Positions 1 through 10,516 of a DNA stretch of 64,000 nt are shown here, piece by piece. Origin of the DNA: Eutypella sp. D-1 (lineage: Eukaryota > Ascomycota > Sordariomycetes > Xylariales > Diatrypaceae). Location of the stretch: the NCBI GenBank assembly GCA_023313575.1, contig JAJTTP010000002.1, forward strand, positions 2,170,001 through 2,234,000, in the 5' to 3' direction. Made by a program: the position numbers and the translations under genes. The notes under the pieces are model-generated. The model did no database searches. It saw nothing but the letters and a program-made list of their open reading frames with translations, and was not told the DNA's origin. Positions within the stretch are counted from its first letter, which is position 1; the number at the start of each line of letters is the position of its first letter.

Positions 1-430
1 TTTTTTCTTTTATAGAACTATGTGGTTCTGTTCTGTAGATGTGCTTTTCAATGGTTGCATAGAGAGATAGATGCACACTCCCTGGGGCCGACCCTCTGCT
101 CCGATCCCTCGCTGCCCCTATCCCCCTGTCCCCCCCTCTTTCCTCGCCTATATAAAGGAGGCTGCAGGTGTTTATCTTCTATCTAGATCTTCTATAGTCC
201 GGTATATCCTGCGATTAAGCCTCCTGGACCACTGACTGACTGCCACTACATGCTGGCTGTTCGCTCTACCATGCGTGTATGGTATGCGAGGTTGTTGTGC
301 ATCGATTCGATGGAATGGAAAGTCATCGATTCGTTCGTGTGCAAGTTCAAGCTTGAGACCCGTATACGGTATTTTCTCCCATAACCCTACACCCCCCCCT
401 CTCTCTCTTTACCAATATCGGGATCTTACA
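1..430. other. Intergenic, 3' side of the HYPK-like gene
   Basis: Pyrimidine-rich sequence with several CT runs and a C7 tract near 390. It is presumably the 3' UTR and downstream flank of the minus-strand gene ending at 431. I see no coding exon. Confidence 0.5.
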
Positions 431-944
431 TCATACGACAATGAACGCCTTCATGGCCTTAACGGCGTCTCCGTCGTGGGCCTTGAGTAGCTCCGTGGCT
501 TTCGGTTTCGTGAGGTCGAGCTCATCCACCTGTTGAAATGGTGCCCGACCGTTAGCATCCCGTCTCTAGTTGTCCCCTTTTCTCCTCCACCCCACCCCCC
601 CCCCCAACCCTGCCTATCCCAACCCCCCGCGGGCAGCCTGGTAGAAAGTGAAAAAATGAAAATAAAAATATAGAACTCACCAAGAGCGCGACATCAGCAG
701 CATCGACCTTAACCTTCTTACTACTGCTACTCGTGCCCCCAGCGCTAGCACCGCCGAGGTTCTTGACGGCCTTGCTGGCGGCCGCGGCATCGACGGCGGC
801 GTTGCCGGTGTCGTTGTTCTGGTCCAGGTTCGCGAGGGCGGCGGCCGCCTTGCGGTCCTCGGCGGACTTGGCTGCGGTCGCCGCTGTCGTTTCGTCCTCG
901 ACATCGGCGCCCTCGTGGACGGTTTTGGGTTGTGGTTCCGCCAT
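431..944 (-). CDS. HYPK-like NAC/UBA-domain protein (NatA-associated)
   Basis: Two exons, complement(431..529, 681..944), 120 residues. Huntingtin-interacting protein K (HYPK) family proteins bind the N-terminal acetyltransferase NatA and act at the ribosome. Seen here: an Ala/Asp-rich, disordered N-terminal two thirds (residues 1-75), then a C-terminal UBA-like segment that starts KVKVDAADVALL in exon 1 and continues VDELDLTKPKATELLKAHDG after the join, with the typical nascent-chain-complex spacing. The intron runs 680 to 530 on the minus strand (donor gtgagt, acceptor caacag, phase 0) and carries a poly-C/G run near 590-607. Without splicing the frame runs into low-complexity sequence, so the join is well supported. 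It is divergent from the DAHP synthase gene, with about 875 bp between starts. Family call is confident; NatA association is known for the family, not shown here. Confidence 0.85.
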
Positions 945-1819
945 TTTGTGTGTGTTTGCTTTGGATATAATTAAAGTTCGGTTGGGCGGTTCCGTCGGTG
1001 CTGGATCACGGTTTTCATGGTTAGTGAGGCCGTTCGAGGGTTAGGCAGGTAAAGCATGCATGGCTCCGAGAATACCAACATTTACTTCCACTTTACTTTA
1101 TAATTGGACACGGCGAAGAAGGTTAATAATGAGGTACCGGTAGGTATGCAAAAGATGTCCTTAAACTTATAAGCTCTCCTCGAAACCTTCTGCTAGGTCC
1201 CAGGAACTGATTTAAAGTACTACGTAGCTTAACGTACTTCAAAAGTGGAACTTTTACTTTTCTCTTACCTATATGTATGGAGGGGCAGAGGGACAAGTAT
1301 CTAGCCACTATGAACTCCATGTAAAAATCAGACTCTTTATAAGGTTACTCAGGTTTAGTCAAGTAAGCCATAACTATAAACAAGGTTTTACATGTATCCG
1401 GTATTTCAAATTGGGCAGGTTCTAGTTATAAGTTCATGTCCCGATTAGGGAATTCCTCACTTTAAGATAAAAAGTGGCTTCATTGGGGCTTCATTAGGCC
1501 CGATATTAAGAACTTTTGACTCACTCTTGCTCCCTGTTGCTCAATACTTTTTCTAACACAAAACAGAAAACACAAAACTATCTTCTTTTCTCTTGGAATT
1601 ATGATACCCTACTTGCTTAGATCTACTTCATTAGATTTCACAAACCTTTCCTTTGCTGTGCACTCATTACGGATATATTAAAGTTTGGTTGTTCTCATTA
1701 CACACCTAGTCACCTAGGATAACCTGTTACAGGCCTTGGATATAAATTGACATAGCTTTCGGGTAGCCGTGGGTTGACCTAGGGGCCTATCATCATCTTA
1801 CACCCTTTACAAAGCAAGA
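945..1819. other. Shared intergenic promoter region, HYPK-like / DAHP synthase
   Basis: An 875 bp divergent spacer that is AT-richer than its neighbours. It holds a TGACTCA heptamer at 1517-1523 and a TATA-like ggatataaatt around 1738-1748, about 75 bp before the DAHP synthase start. No coding exon seen. Confidence 0.5.
1517..1523 (+). promoter_or_regulatory. Candidate CPC1/Gcn4 site (TGACTCA)
   Basis: A perfect TGACTCA, the consensus half-palindrome of the fungal general amino-acid control activator (Gcn4 in yeast, CPC1/CpcA in filamentous fungi), about 300 bp upstream of the DAHP synthase start. Aromatic amino-acid genes are classic targets. The heptamer also occurs elsewhere in the window by chance (for example near 31446, 38685 and 44096), so position is the main support. 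Confidence 0.45.
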
Positions 1820-3466
1820 ATGCCGCAATTGCCTATAAATCCAGCCGCCAGCGGCAACGCAAACGGTAGTGGTAGTGGCAGTGGCAGTGGAAATGCCAAC
1901 CCCGGTTGGACACCGGACTCGTGGCGGTCGCGCCCCATAAAGCAATGCCCCGAGTACCCAGACGAACGGGCGCTGCGGCAAGCAACGGGGGAACTGTCAC
2001 GACTACCACCCCTTGTACACGCCGCCGAGGTGGAGCGGCTAAAGAAGAGCCTGCGAGATGTAGCGAGAGGAGAGGCCTTCCTGCTGCAAGGGGGTGACTG
2101 CGCCGAGCTGTTCGATTACTGTCGCGGCGACGTCATCGAGTCCAAGATCAAGCTGTTGCTGCAGATGAGCCTCGTATTTATCTGGGGCGCCGACCGCCGC
2201 GTCGTCCGTATCGCTCGCATGGCCGGCCAGTACGCCAAACCCCGGTCTAGCCCCACTGAGCGTGTCCCCGACCCCGCCGGCAACGGCGCCACCATTGAAG
2301 TCCCCTCCTTCCGCGGCGACATCCTGAACGGCTACAGCGTCGAGGATAGAGAGCTCGATCCGCAGCGGCTCGTCAAGTAAGTACCTATCAGTCGACCTCT
2401 TTCCGTCAACCCTTGCCCCCCCCCCCCTCCTCTCGTCAAAATAATACTGACCAATGGCTACAGGGCCTACAACCACTCAGCAGCGACGCTGAACTACGTG
2501 CGGGCCTCGCTGGCGGCGGGTATTGCGGATCTGCACCGCCCGCTGAACTGGAGCCTGGGCCACATGCACGACCCGGAACTCAAAGCCAAGTACGCTAACA
2601 TCGTGGGTTCCATACGCCACTGGCTACGCATCATGCACACCATCGGCGCTGACCGCAGCCCCACGCTCGACACCGTCGATCTCTACACGAGCCACGAGGG
2701 CCTGCTGCTCGAGTACGAGCAGAGCCTCACCCGGCTCATGGAGAACCCCGCAGCCCCTCCTCCCCGCAAGCACGTACGGGTGGAGAGCAGCGGAGGGGGT
2801 GAGGGTGGCAGTAAGGGGGGAGACCGCAAGCAGTACTACGACACGTCGGCGCACTTCCTCTGGATCGGCGACCGCACGCGGCAGCTGGACGGGGCGCACG
2901 TGGAATTCTTCCGGGGCGTGGCGAACCCGATCGGAGTCAAGGTGGGGCCGACGACGACGACGGAGGACCTGCTGGGCCTCCTGCGGGCGCTGAACCCGTC
3001 GCGGGAGGTGGGCAAGGTGACGCTGATCACGCGGTACGGGGCGGACCGGGTGCGGGAGCTGCTACCGGCGCACATCGCGGCGGTGGAGGGGAGCGAGTAC
3101 GGCGGCGGCGTCGTGGTGTGGCAGTGCGATCCGATGCACGGGAATACGCGGTCGACGCCCTCGGGTATCAAGACGCGTCGCTTCGCCGACATCCTGACCG
3201 AGCTGCGCGAGGCCCTCGCCGCCCACGCCGCCGCCGGCACTTACCTCGGCGGCGTTCACCTCGAGCTCACCGGCGACGCCGTCACCGAGTGCACCGGTGG
3301 CGGCCAGGGTCTCGACGACGACGACCTGTCCACCAACTACACCTCCTTCTGCGACCCCCGCCTCAACGAGAAGCAGGCTCTCGAGCTCGCCTTCTTCTTC
3401 GCCGACCACTACCGCCAGGGCAACGAGCAGGACCAGGACGACGATCTAGACGCCCTAGGGTCGTGA
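1820..3466 (+). CDS. Class II 3-deoxy-D-arabino-heptulosonate 7-phosphate (DAHP) synthase
   Basis: Exons 1820..2376 and 2464..3466, 519 residues. It condenses phosphoenolpyruvate and erythrose-4-phosphate, the first step of the shikimate pathway. Class II (plant/mycobacterial type) hallmarks are visible: WRSRPIKQCPEYPD (35-48), GGDCAELF with Cys94, RIARMAGQYAKPRSSP in exon 1, WIGDRTRQLDGAHVEFFRG near 319-337, DPMHGNT with His411, GGVHLELTGD with Glu453 and CDPRLN with Asp483. Cys, His, Glu and Asp are the expected metal ligands, so it should be active. The intron (gtaagt to ctacag) splits Lys186 (AA|G) and contains a C11 run. Oddities are a Gly/Ser-rich leader (residues 10-28, no clear targeting peptide) and a low-complexity insert at about 279-308 (APPPRKH to GGDRK). 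A candidate CPC1 site lies upstream. It is distinct from the class I, aro3/aro4-type enzymes that fungi usually also carry. Confidence 0.95.
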
Positions 3467-3804
3467 TGGGGATTCCTAGCCGACCTGGGAAGGGGGAATA
3501 GCTGCATGAAGAAAAAAAAAGGCGGATGAATGAAGAAGATATTGAGACTCCTTTTGCGTGCTTTCGAAGCGACGCTATGTACTAGCAGGGGTTTATATCT
3601 GCCATCTAGCATCAATTTATAGTTGAACACCCTAGGCTCGATGTCATCGGTTTCGATCGGGAGGGCTAGTGCGTCCAAAGAGATAAAAACTGTAACAAGT
3701 AGGCAAAATATCTATGCATCTGAGCTAGATATAAAGCTGAGAGTAGTCGACCAGTTGCGTCATTGACAATCAATTACACCAAAGAACGCTATATGTAAAC
3801 GCCA
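3467..3804. other. Convergent intergenic region
   Basis: 338 bp between the stops of the DAHP synthase gene (+) and the hydrolase-like gene (-). It contains A-rich stretches (about 3508-3520) likely to be 3' UTR. Nothing else seen. Confidence 0.5.
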
Positions 3805-5716
3805 TCATCTAGTAGCCCCCCTGACGAGCCCGTACGGGTCCTGCTCGACGCCCCTCGGGATCTCGGGCGGGCTGCGCCCATTCCTGTACAGCCACAGCCG
3901 GCTCAGGTCACGGACCCTGACCTTCCCATCCCGGATGCGCCTCCTATACTTCCCGTGGAAGCTGCCGTGCACGGAGACCTCCTCGTCATCACCACCATCA
4001 TCATCCGTATCCCCATCCTCGTCCTCGTCGCGGAACAAGCGCGCCCAGCTATGATCAATATCCTCGCGCCGATCACCCCCACCACCACCGTCATCATCAT
4101 CGCCGGCCTCAACAACACTATCAACGAACTCGTTCTCGCCGCCATGCAGCTCGGCGCTTTCGGAGGCGCCGACGAAGGCTCCGCCGTCGGACGAGCGGGC
4201 GAGCGGAAACATCGCGTTCAGGTAGTGCTGCGAGAACTGGTGGCCGCCCCGCGGGTGCGTCCGGCTGAACACCCGCCCGATGAACCGCGGGATCTCGGGC
4301 CGCGCTGGCGAAGATGTCGCGAAGTGTAACACCCCCCATAGCGCTACGAAGTCTGTCGTGTGCGCGTAGTGCTCTACGTGTCCGATTGCGCGGTCTGCTG
4401 CTGGTAGTGCCGTGATCCTTTTATTCTGCTGCTGCTGCTTCTGCGGGGCTTGGGTGCTGTTATCGCCACCGCTGTTATTGTTGGGGCCCTCTGCTGGTGG
4501 TTGGCTGGGTAGCGCCGGTGCGCGCATGTCAATCGGGGAGTCGGTCATGGGGGCCTCGGCGATGGTGCCGGCGACCTCGGTGACGAGGGTGGAGCGGCGG
4601 GAGGCCTGGGCATCCTGGCTGCCGACGTGGCGGTGGGGGTTGTTGAAGTGGTTGGCAGCGTTGCCGAAGGTGTAGACCTCGAGCTTGGATAGCAGGTCCT
4701 GGGGCAGCTCCTGCAGGAGCCAGTCGAGCACGAGCCCGCCCTCGATCCCGCCCTGCGAGTGCAGGATGAACACCACCTTGGCGTACCGCGGGTCGTACAG
4801 CTTGCCCTTCAGGATCCGGTACGCCTCCCGCACGTCCCGCGTCGCCAGCCCGAAGTTCCGCTGCACCAGACACTCCACGATGTCGAACAGGATCCCCGAC
4901 GTCTGGTTGTGCACCCCGATCACCGGCCGCCCGAACGTCAGCGCCAGCCGGTTGATGTTGCTCTTGAGCCACGCCTCCCTACAACGTCAGTCAGGGCGGG
5001 GATCTTCTTTCCTTTTCCTTTTTTTTGGGGGGGGGGGGGGGTGGGTGGAGAGCGACCAGGTCATCACCGTAGCAGCGTTGGTCCAAGCCATATATGCAAG
5101 GTGGTCATACGTACCCGACGGCGACGCCGTTCATGAAAATCCACTGCTCGTGGGCGTGCTCTTCGCGGGCGGGGGCATACTCCGGGTCGGAGTGATAGAT
5201 GATGGAGGGGCCGTTGAGGAAGATACGGCAGAGGAGCTTGTTGAAGGCGAGGAAGGCAGCGACGGCGAGCAGGGCGAGCCAGGCGGGGAGGGCTAGGGCT
5301 CCCGGCAGCGCGGCCAGGAAGCCGACCTGCAGGACGACGAGGACGGCGTGCACGAGCACGCAGGTGAGGTTCGCGCGCGTCGGCGCCAGCTCGTCGAACG
5401 CGCCGCCCGGGCACGGCCGCACCGGCCACACGATCCACGGCAGCGCCCACGCGAACACCGCGAAGTACCGCGCGTCCCACAGCAGCAGCTTCGCCGGCAG
5501 GTCCGTGTAGCTGTAGTTGATCACTAGCTTCCCGCCTACCTGCGACCCGAAGAACCGTGTCCGTGTCCCGTCGCCGCCACCGCCGCCGCCTTCTTGCTTC
5601 ACCTCCTTTTGCTCAGCCCGGGCGGCCGTCGCTTCGGCCTCGGGAGCCGGCCGTCGTCTTCGGAACCAGCGGCGGCCGTCGCCATTGCTGTCCGGGCCAT
5701 CGACGTGAGGCGACAT
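3805..5716 (-). CDS. Membrane-anchored alpha/beta-hydrolase-like protein, fungal conserved
   Basis: Exons complement(3805..4978, 5115..5716), 591 residues. Biochemical role unknown; it looks like a fungal serine-hydrolase-fold protein. Seen: an Arg/Glu/Gly-rich N terminus (1-55), two to three hydrophobic segments between about 75 and 155 (around LLLWDARYFAVFAWALPWIV and ALPAWLALLAVAAFLAFN), the conserved block EAWLKSNINRLALTFGRPVI after the join, and a nucleophile-elbow-like VVFILHSQGGIEGG with Ser275. Further on are an Asp (TTDFVALWGVLHF) and His-containing segments (RTHPRGGHQFSQHY) that could complete a triad. The C-terminal third has a Gln/Asn-rich stretch and an acidic DDDDGGGGG/DEDEDGDTDDD tract. 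The intron (gtacgt to gttgtag) splits a Gly codon and carries a 15-base G run on the plus strand. The elbow is HSQGG, not a canonical GxSxG, so catalysis is uncertain. Confidence 0.75.
5027..5041. repeat. Poly-G run in intron
   Basis: Fifteen consecutive G on the plus strand (poly-C in the transcript) inside the single intron of the hydrolase-like gene at 3805-5716. Confidence 0.9.
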
Positions 5717-8700
5717 TATTTACTTTGACTTGTGTTATTTTTTTTCTTTCGCCAAATTCACGTTGTCGCAACCAAGTCAGACGGGTTCAACAGCAGCGAT
5801 AGCAGCGAAGCCGGAGGGCACACAGTTTTAATTTCACCCGCACCTAGCTTCGCCCGGTGTCTCTCTGATATATATTTAGAAAAGCTAGAAGCCATCCACT
5901 ATGTCGACGTGTACGCGGTTTATTGGGATGCAGAGATATAGTCACGAGTGCATAGACTTATTGATGGGTGTGTCATATAACTAGGCATCAGAAGACGTCC
6001 GAATAAGGCCCCCCCCTTCCCAAAAGTAGGATCGGGATCTGGCTGGATGCGGTGTGGTGTGGACCCATCACCCCCCTCCCTCTTCGCTCATCGGCGACAC
6101 GGCAACACGCTCACTAGCTCGTTCGTGTCTATTCGCAGGAATACTAAGATAAGACCCAATTTGTGCGATTATCTTTTTTAATTTGTCCCTACCGACCGAC
6201 ACGAGGCTCCGGCGTCCTGTGGAGGAGGACTGGACTTCATGCGGGTAGGCTGAGCTGCAGTGCGGCGGCAGAAACGGCATCGCTGCTGTGCTGTGCTGCG
6301 GCTCCCACTCAGCCCCAGCGCCGTGCTCTCTTGTTCTGTCTTACTCTTCGCTTCCTTCCGTCTTTTAGCTTGGCAGCTTATAGCGATGCCGTTATTGCAC
6401 GAATAGATATAGGCACCTGAACGAATCACAACCACTCAAGCAAGCAGCTAGAATTTAATTGACAGCGGACAGGCCGATGCTGGCTTCTGCACCTAATCAC
6501 TTTCATATTCGCTCTCTCACTCACACTCTCTCACGCACGCTCCCTAGCCTCGGGGTACCGTAAGGCTTTAATTTATCGACTCGTCTGAATGCACAACAGC
6601 ATCGTAGCATCACTCCAATACCAGTCATCTGAACATGTCTTGGGATAGTAAGCGAGTGTAGTTACACAAAGGTGACAGTTCGCTCGGGTGATGGCAGATG
6701 GGACATGAAAGGGGAATAAAGAAAGCACATGGACCCCCTCTAAAAGCCCTCGCCGACTGGCCGACCAGCCGTTCCGCATTGCTGGGTAGGACAAGGGCGA
6801 CGAGTCGGAAACCCCACACCGTCAGACGGGTTGGGGATCATTTTTGAGGGGACAGATACGTCGTCATTGGCAGGGCATGACTCCCTGGCTCCCTACATAC
6901 CCCCGTCAGCCCGATTTGAGATTAGATTGTCCTCGGCTTCTCCTTGGCGTGCCCAGGTACTCAACATGGCAAAGCTCCTTGGCTACCTGGGGAGTTACAT
7001 GGCAAGCATAGGAAAGGAGACCTGCAGGTCTTGTGCTGAGCTAAGAGTCTTATAAGGCGGTATATACATAGTCTAGATCACTTCCGTTGGGAAACACGAC
7101 ACAGTGTGAGCTGAAGTTATATTCCGTTCGTAACGAAGCAGTCTGTCTGGGGTCCTTTTTGGTTGGGTAGTTATCATAAACAACGACAAGCTAGGACTAA
7201 CAGCCTCGTTTCGAGTCTGCGTATGTATCCGACATGCATAAGGCCTCGGGTATGCCCAAGCGTAAACTACCACCAATCATACAACATGATAGTTACTTGC
7301 GCCTTACAGCATATAGTGAGGCCTTATGGATTCCTGTCTGGTAGAGCGTGCCAGAAGTATCCTGATCCTGACATGTGGGGAGTCATTATCTATAACGGAC
7401 AGTGTCAAAACATGTGTGCCAAAGTGCGCTTTCTGCCTTTTTTAGACTGCCAGCCAGCCTGCATGGGTTAGGGGAATGCAATTATGTACGCGGCATCACG
7501 GCCCCCGTCGGCTACGATCTATTGGATGCCGTTGCAACTATCTAACACGGACCGTTGCCTGAACCGCCAATACCTACCAACATATGTAGGTAGCGGCGCT
7601 TTACGAGGAGCGTCGTGACAGGCACTTAACACAGAATGGAACAGCAACAAATCAAACAGCCTAAAACCAGCCTGATGCATCTATTCTAAAATAGTAGAAT
7701 CACCTTCCCCCATCCTGCTATTATCGTTGTTATTCGGGAGTTGCCAGGGGCCACAAACCCCCCTGGCTACTGGTCTGTGCACAAACGTCATCTCGATTTC
7801 CCTAGTACATATCGCGATCGCAGTGCCGTGCACCGCTGGTCCGTTCCTTGTTACGCACTGAACCGAACCGTGGGAAATAAAATAAAACTTCGGCTTCTAG
7901 TTCCGATACCGTGGTTGGCGAGCAGTGAGAAGAAATTAACTAGTCTTGGTTCACCAATTCACACAAGGCTTCGAACTACGGATCGGCGATCTCTCTCCAA
8001 GAGGTTCATCATCCAGCAGGGCTTCTTGCCAGCCTCGGCAGCTTGGGTAACAACGCCTGGGAGTAGGTATCAAGCTATCTAGCTACGCCAACTACATACA
8101 TCTTGTATTGAGGTTTGGGCCTAAGTAACAAATGGGAACCGTGGTCAATCTCACCAGTCTCACCGTCCGGAATAGACTTACTCTTGCTGCTGATTTTGGT
8201 TCTGAAACACCGCTTGCATCACGGCTTACATAGTTTCAAAATCCGATATTAAACCCCCGGGTTCGTAGACAATCAAGCTGTCAAGCTGTCAAGTCAATAT
8301 AGACCCAGAAAGGCAATGTCTCACACAAGTGTATCTTTGCCATAGAATTATTCTTGTCTCCTATTCGACGACTTGCATATAACGTATCCGTATATTGGTT
8401 GCTGGTAGAATCTTCTACGATATTATAAAGCCCCTGTAGTTGATTGTATACTCTTAACTACATAAATGATTTCAATATGCCATAAACTTCTCAATTATGT
8501 ACTTATACACTTAACTATGTACCTGCCTAGGCGGCCTTTTCCTGCCCAAACAGTCAAGTACATACTGACTGTTGCTATGCATCTTACGAATAAAAGCGCC
8601 TTCCAGGTTTCCGTTACGTCCGGCCGTCTGGGTGGTGGCGGCGGGGTACGGAGGCGGAGGCGGAGGCGAAATGGGCTTCAGTGATTATTTGGCTTCCTTC

Positions 8701-9071
8701 TCTCTCTCTTTATTTTTGTTTGATTTCTAAAGCTCGGTCGCTCTGGCGTTCGCAATCAACGTCGGTGCCTGAGGCTGATGTGATGGACTCAACGGCACTC
8801 ATATTTTTTAATTCACTTCTTCCTTTTTCTTTTCATGTTTTCTTTCTAAGGCGTGGCCCGATTGATGCAGGCCTTATTTCATTTCGCCTTCGTCTTTTTA
8901 TATTTTTAAATAGAGAAGACTATTTGTAAATCTCCCGCATCACGCAAGTATATGAAGTATTCGACTAGACCAGGTTTCCGGAATCATTGAAATACTACGT
9001 ACTGCAACCCCTGCACCCACTAACTTGGACTTTTGGGTCATTCAAGTACATTGGATACGACGTCATCAACC
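5717..9071. other. Gene-poor spacer, 3.35 kb
   Basis: Lies between the divergent hydrolase-like (-) and Wss1-like (+) genes. All open frames are short, lack a family signature and show no coherent exon chain. A small tandem duplication (tcaagctg, about 2.6 copies) sits near 8273-8293. The parts next to each gene must hold promoters, but no element can be assigned with confidence. Confidence 0.5.
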
Positions 9072-10516
9072 ATGACGGAGATCGATCCTCTCATTCTCTC
9101 CTATTCGCATCTAGCGGAGTACCCGCGCGCTAAAGATGCCCTGCACACCCTGAAAAAGGTGGCCTCGCTCGTAAAGCCGATTATGAGGGCGCGGGGATGG
9201 AAGGTCAAGCAGCTTACCGAGTTCTATCCCGACCAGCAGAACCTCTTGGGTAAGCAGCTGGGGCCGTCAGTCTATCATGCACCGCCACTACGTCGCTAAC
9301 ACGTCTATTCATTGCTTCTACAGGTCTGAATGTCGGCGGTGGCCAACGCATATGTTTGAGGCTCCGCCATGCCGGCGACCGGAACCAGTTTCTTCCCATC
9401 GAACAGGTCACTGACACCATGCTACATGAGCTAGCGCACAACGTCCACGGCCCCCACGACGCCAAATTTCACGCGCTATGGAACCAGTTGCGAGACGAAC
9501 ATGAGGGGCTCGTCATGAAAGGCTATACGGGCGAGGGATTCCTGTCCGAGGGGCACCGCCTCGGTGGTAGGAGGGGAGTGCCGAGAGAGGAGGCCCAGCG
9601 GCTGGCCAGGGCCGCGGCTGAGAAGCGCCGCGTTCTGCAAGCGGGCTCCGGGCAGCGGCTCGGGGGCGCGCCCATCCGGCCGGGTCAGGACGTCAGGCGC
9701 GTCATCGCCGACGCTGCCGAGCGGCGCAACCGCACCCTGCGCGGCTGCGCCAACGACAACAATACGCAAGACGAAATCGTCGAGATCGCCGACACTGCCA
9801 CCCGGAACGGCTTCCGCACTCGCGCTGAGGAGGACGCCGCCAATGACGCCGCCATCGCGCAGGCGCTGTGGGAGCTGGTGCAGGAGGACGAGAAGGCCAG
9901 GCAAGGCGACGCCTACATGCCGCCGACTGCGGGTAATCCAGCGGGGAGTGCAGGCGGAGGCGGAGGCGCAGGCGTCTCTGGACACGAACGGTTTGGACCA
10001 GCAACACCAGCGCAGGGGCCGCCATACGTAGTCATCGACGATGAGGATGCGCATGTGGAAAGCGGCCGGAATATCCCGACGACCTGGACTTGCGAGATAT
10101 GCACTCTCGTCAACCCCTTGAGCTACCTGTGCTGCGACGCATGCGGCGTCGCGCGGGGTGAGCACGTGTCGCGAGACCTGGCCCAGCAGAGGTCGTCCTC
10201 ATCCCCATCGTCGTCGAAAAGGCCGCGCACGACGATCGACCTCACCGAGCCACCGGGCGCCCAACGGCAACAGCCAAGGCCTCGCACCGGAACAAGAACG
10301 GCATCATCCCCGGCGACGGCGACGGCGGCGGTGCCGAGGACTACCCCGCAAACCTGGCAGTGCTCCTTTTGCGGGCGCGTCCGCGAAAAGCAGTGGTGGA
10401 CGTGCGACCTGTGCGGGAAAAGTAAGTGAGCCAGCACCTGGCCTCCTCAACCCCGCTGTCTTTGTCTTCGCTGAGCTAACAGTCGGTCCTTGCTTGCAGT
10501 GAAGGAGAGCTCTTAA
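9072..10516 (+). CDS. Wss1-type WLM-domain metalloprotease (DNA-protein crosslink repair)
   Basis: Exons 9072..9249, 9324..10421 and 10500..10516, 430 residues. Wss1/SPRTN-family proteases degrade proteins covalently trapped on DNA, guided by SUMO and Cdc48. Seen: WLM domain from MTEIDPLI through TMLHELAHNVHGPHDAKFH with His94, Glu95, His98 and a third ligand at His104 or Asp105; GSGQRLGGAP near 195 resembling a Cdc48-binding SHP box; SUMO-interacting-like YVVIDDED (about 293-300) and TTIDLTE (about 361-367); and two RanBP2-type zinc fingers, WTCEICTL..CCDACG (314-339) and WQCSFCG..CDLCG (402-424). Intron 1 is phase 1 (G|gtaagc .. acag|GT). Intron 2 (gtaagt, branch GAGCTAAC, acceptor cttgcag) removes an in-frame TGA and gives the ending GKMKESS; reading through would end GKSK. 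The ATG at 9072 is preferred over upstream 9033 because the conserved family start follows it. Confidence 0.93.
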
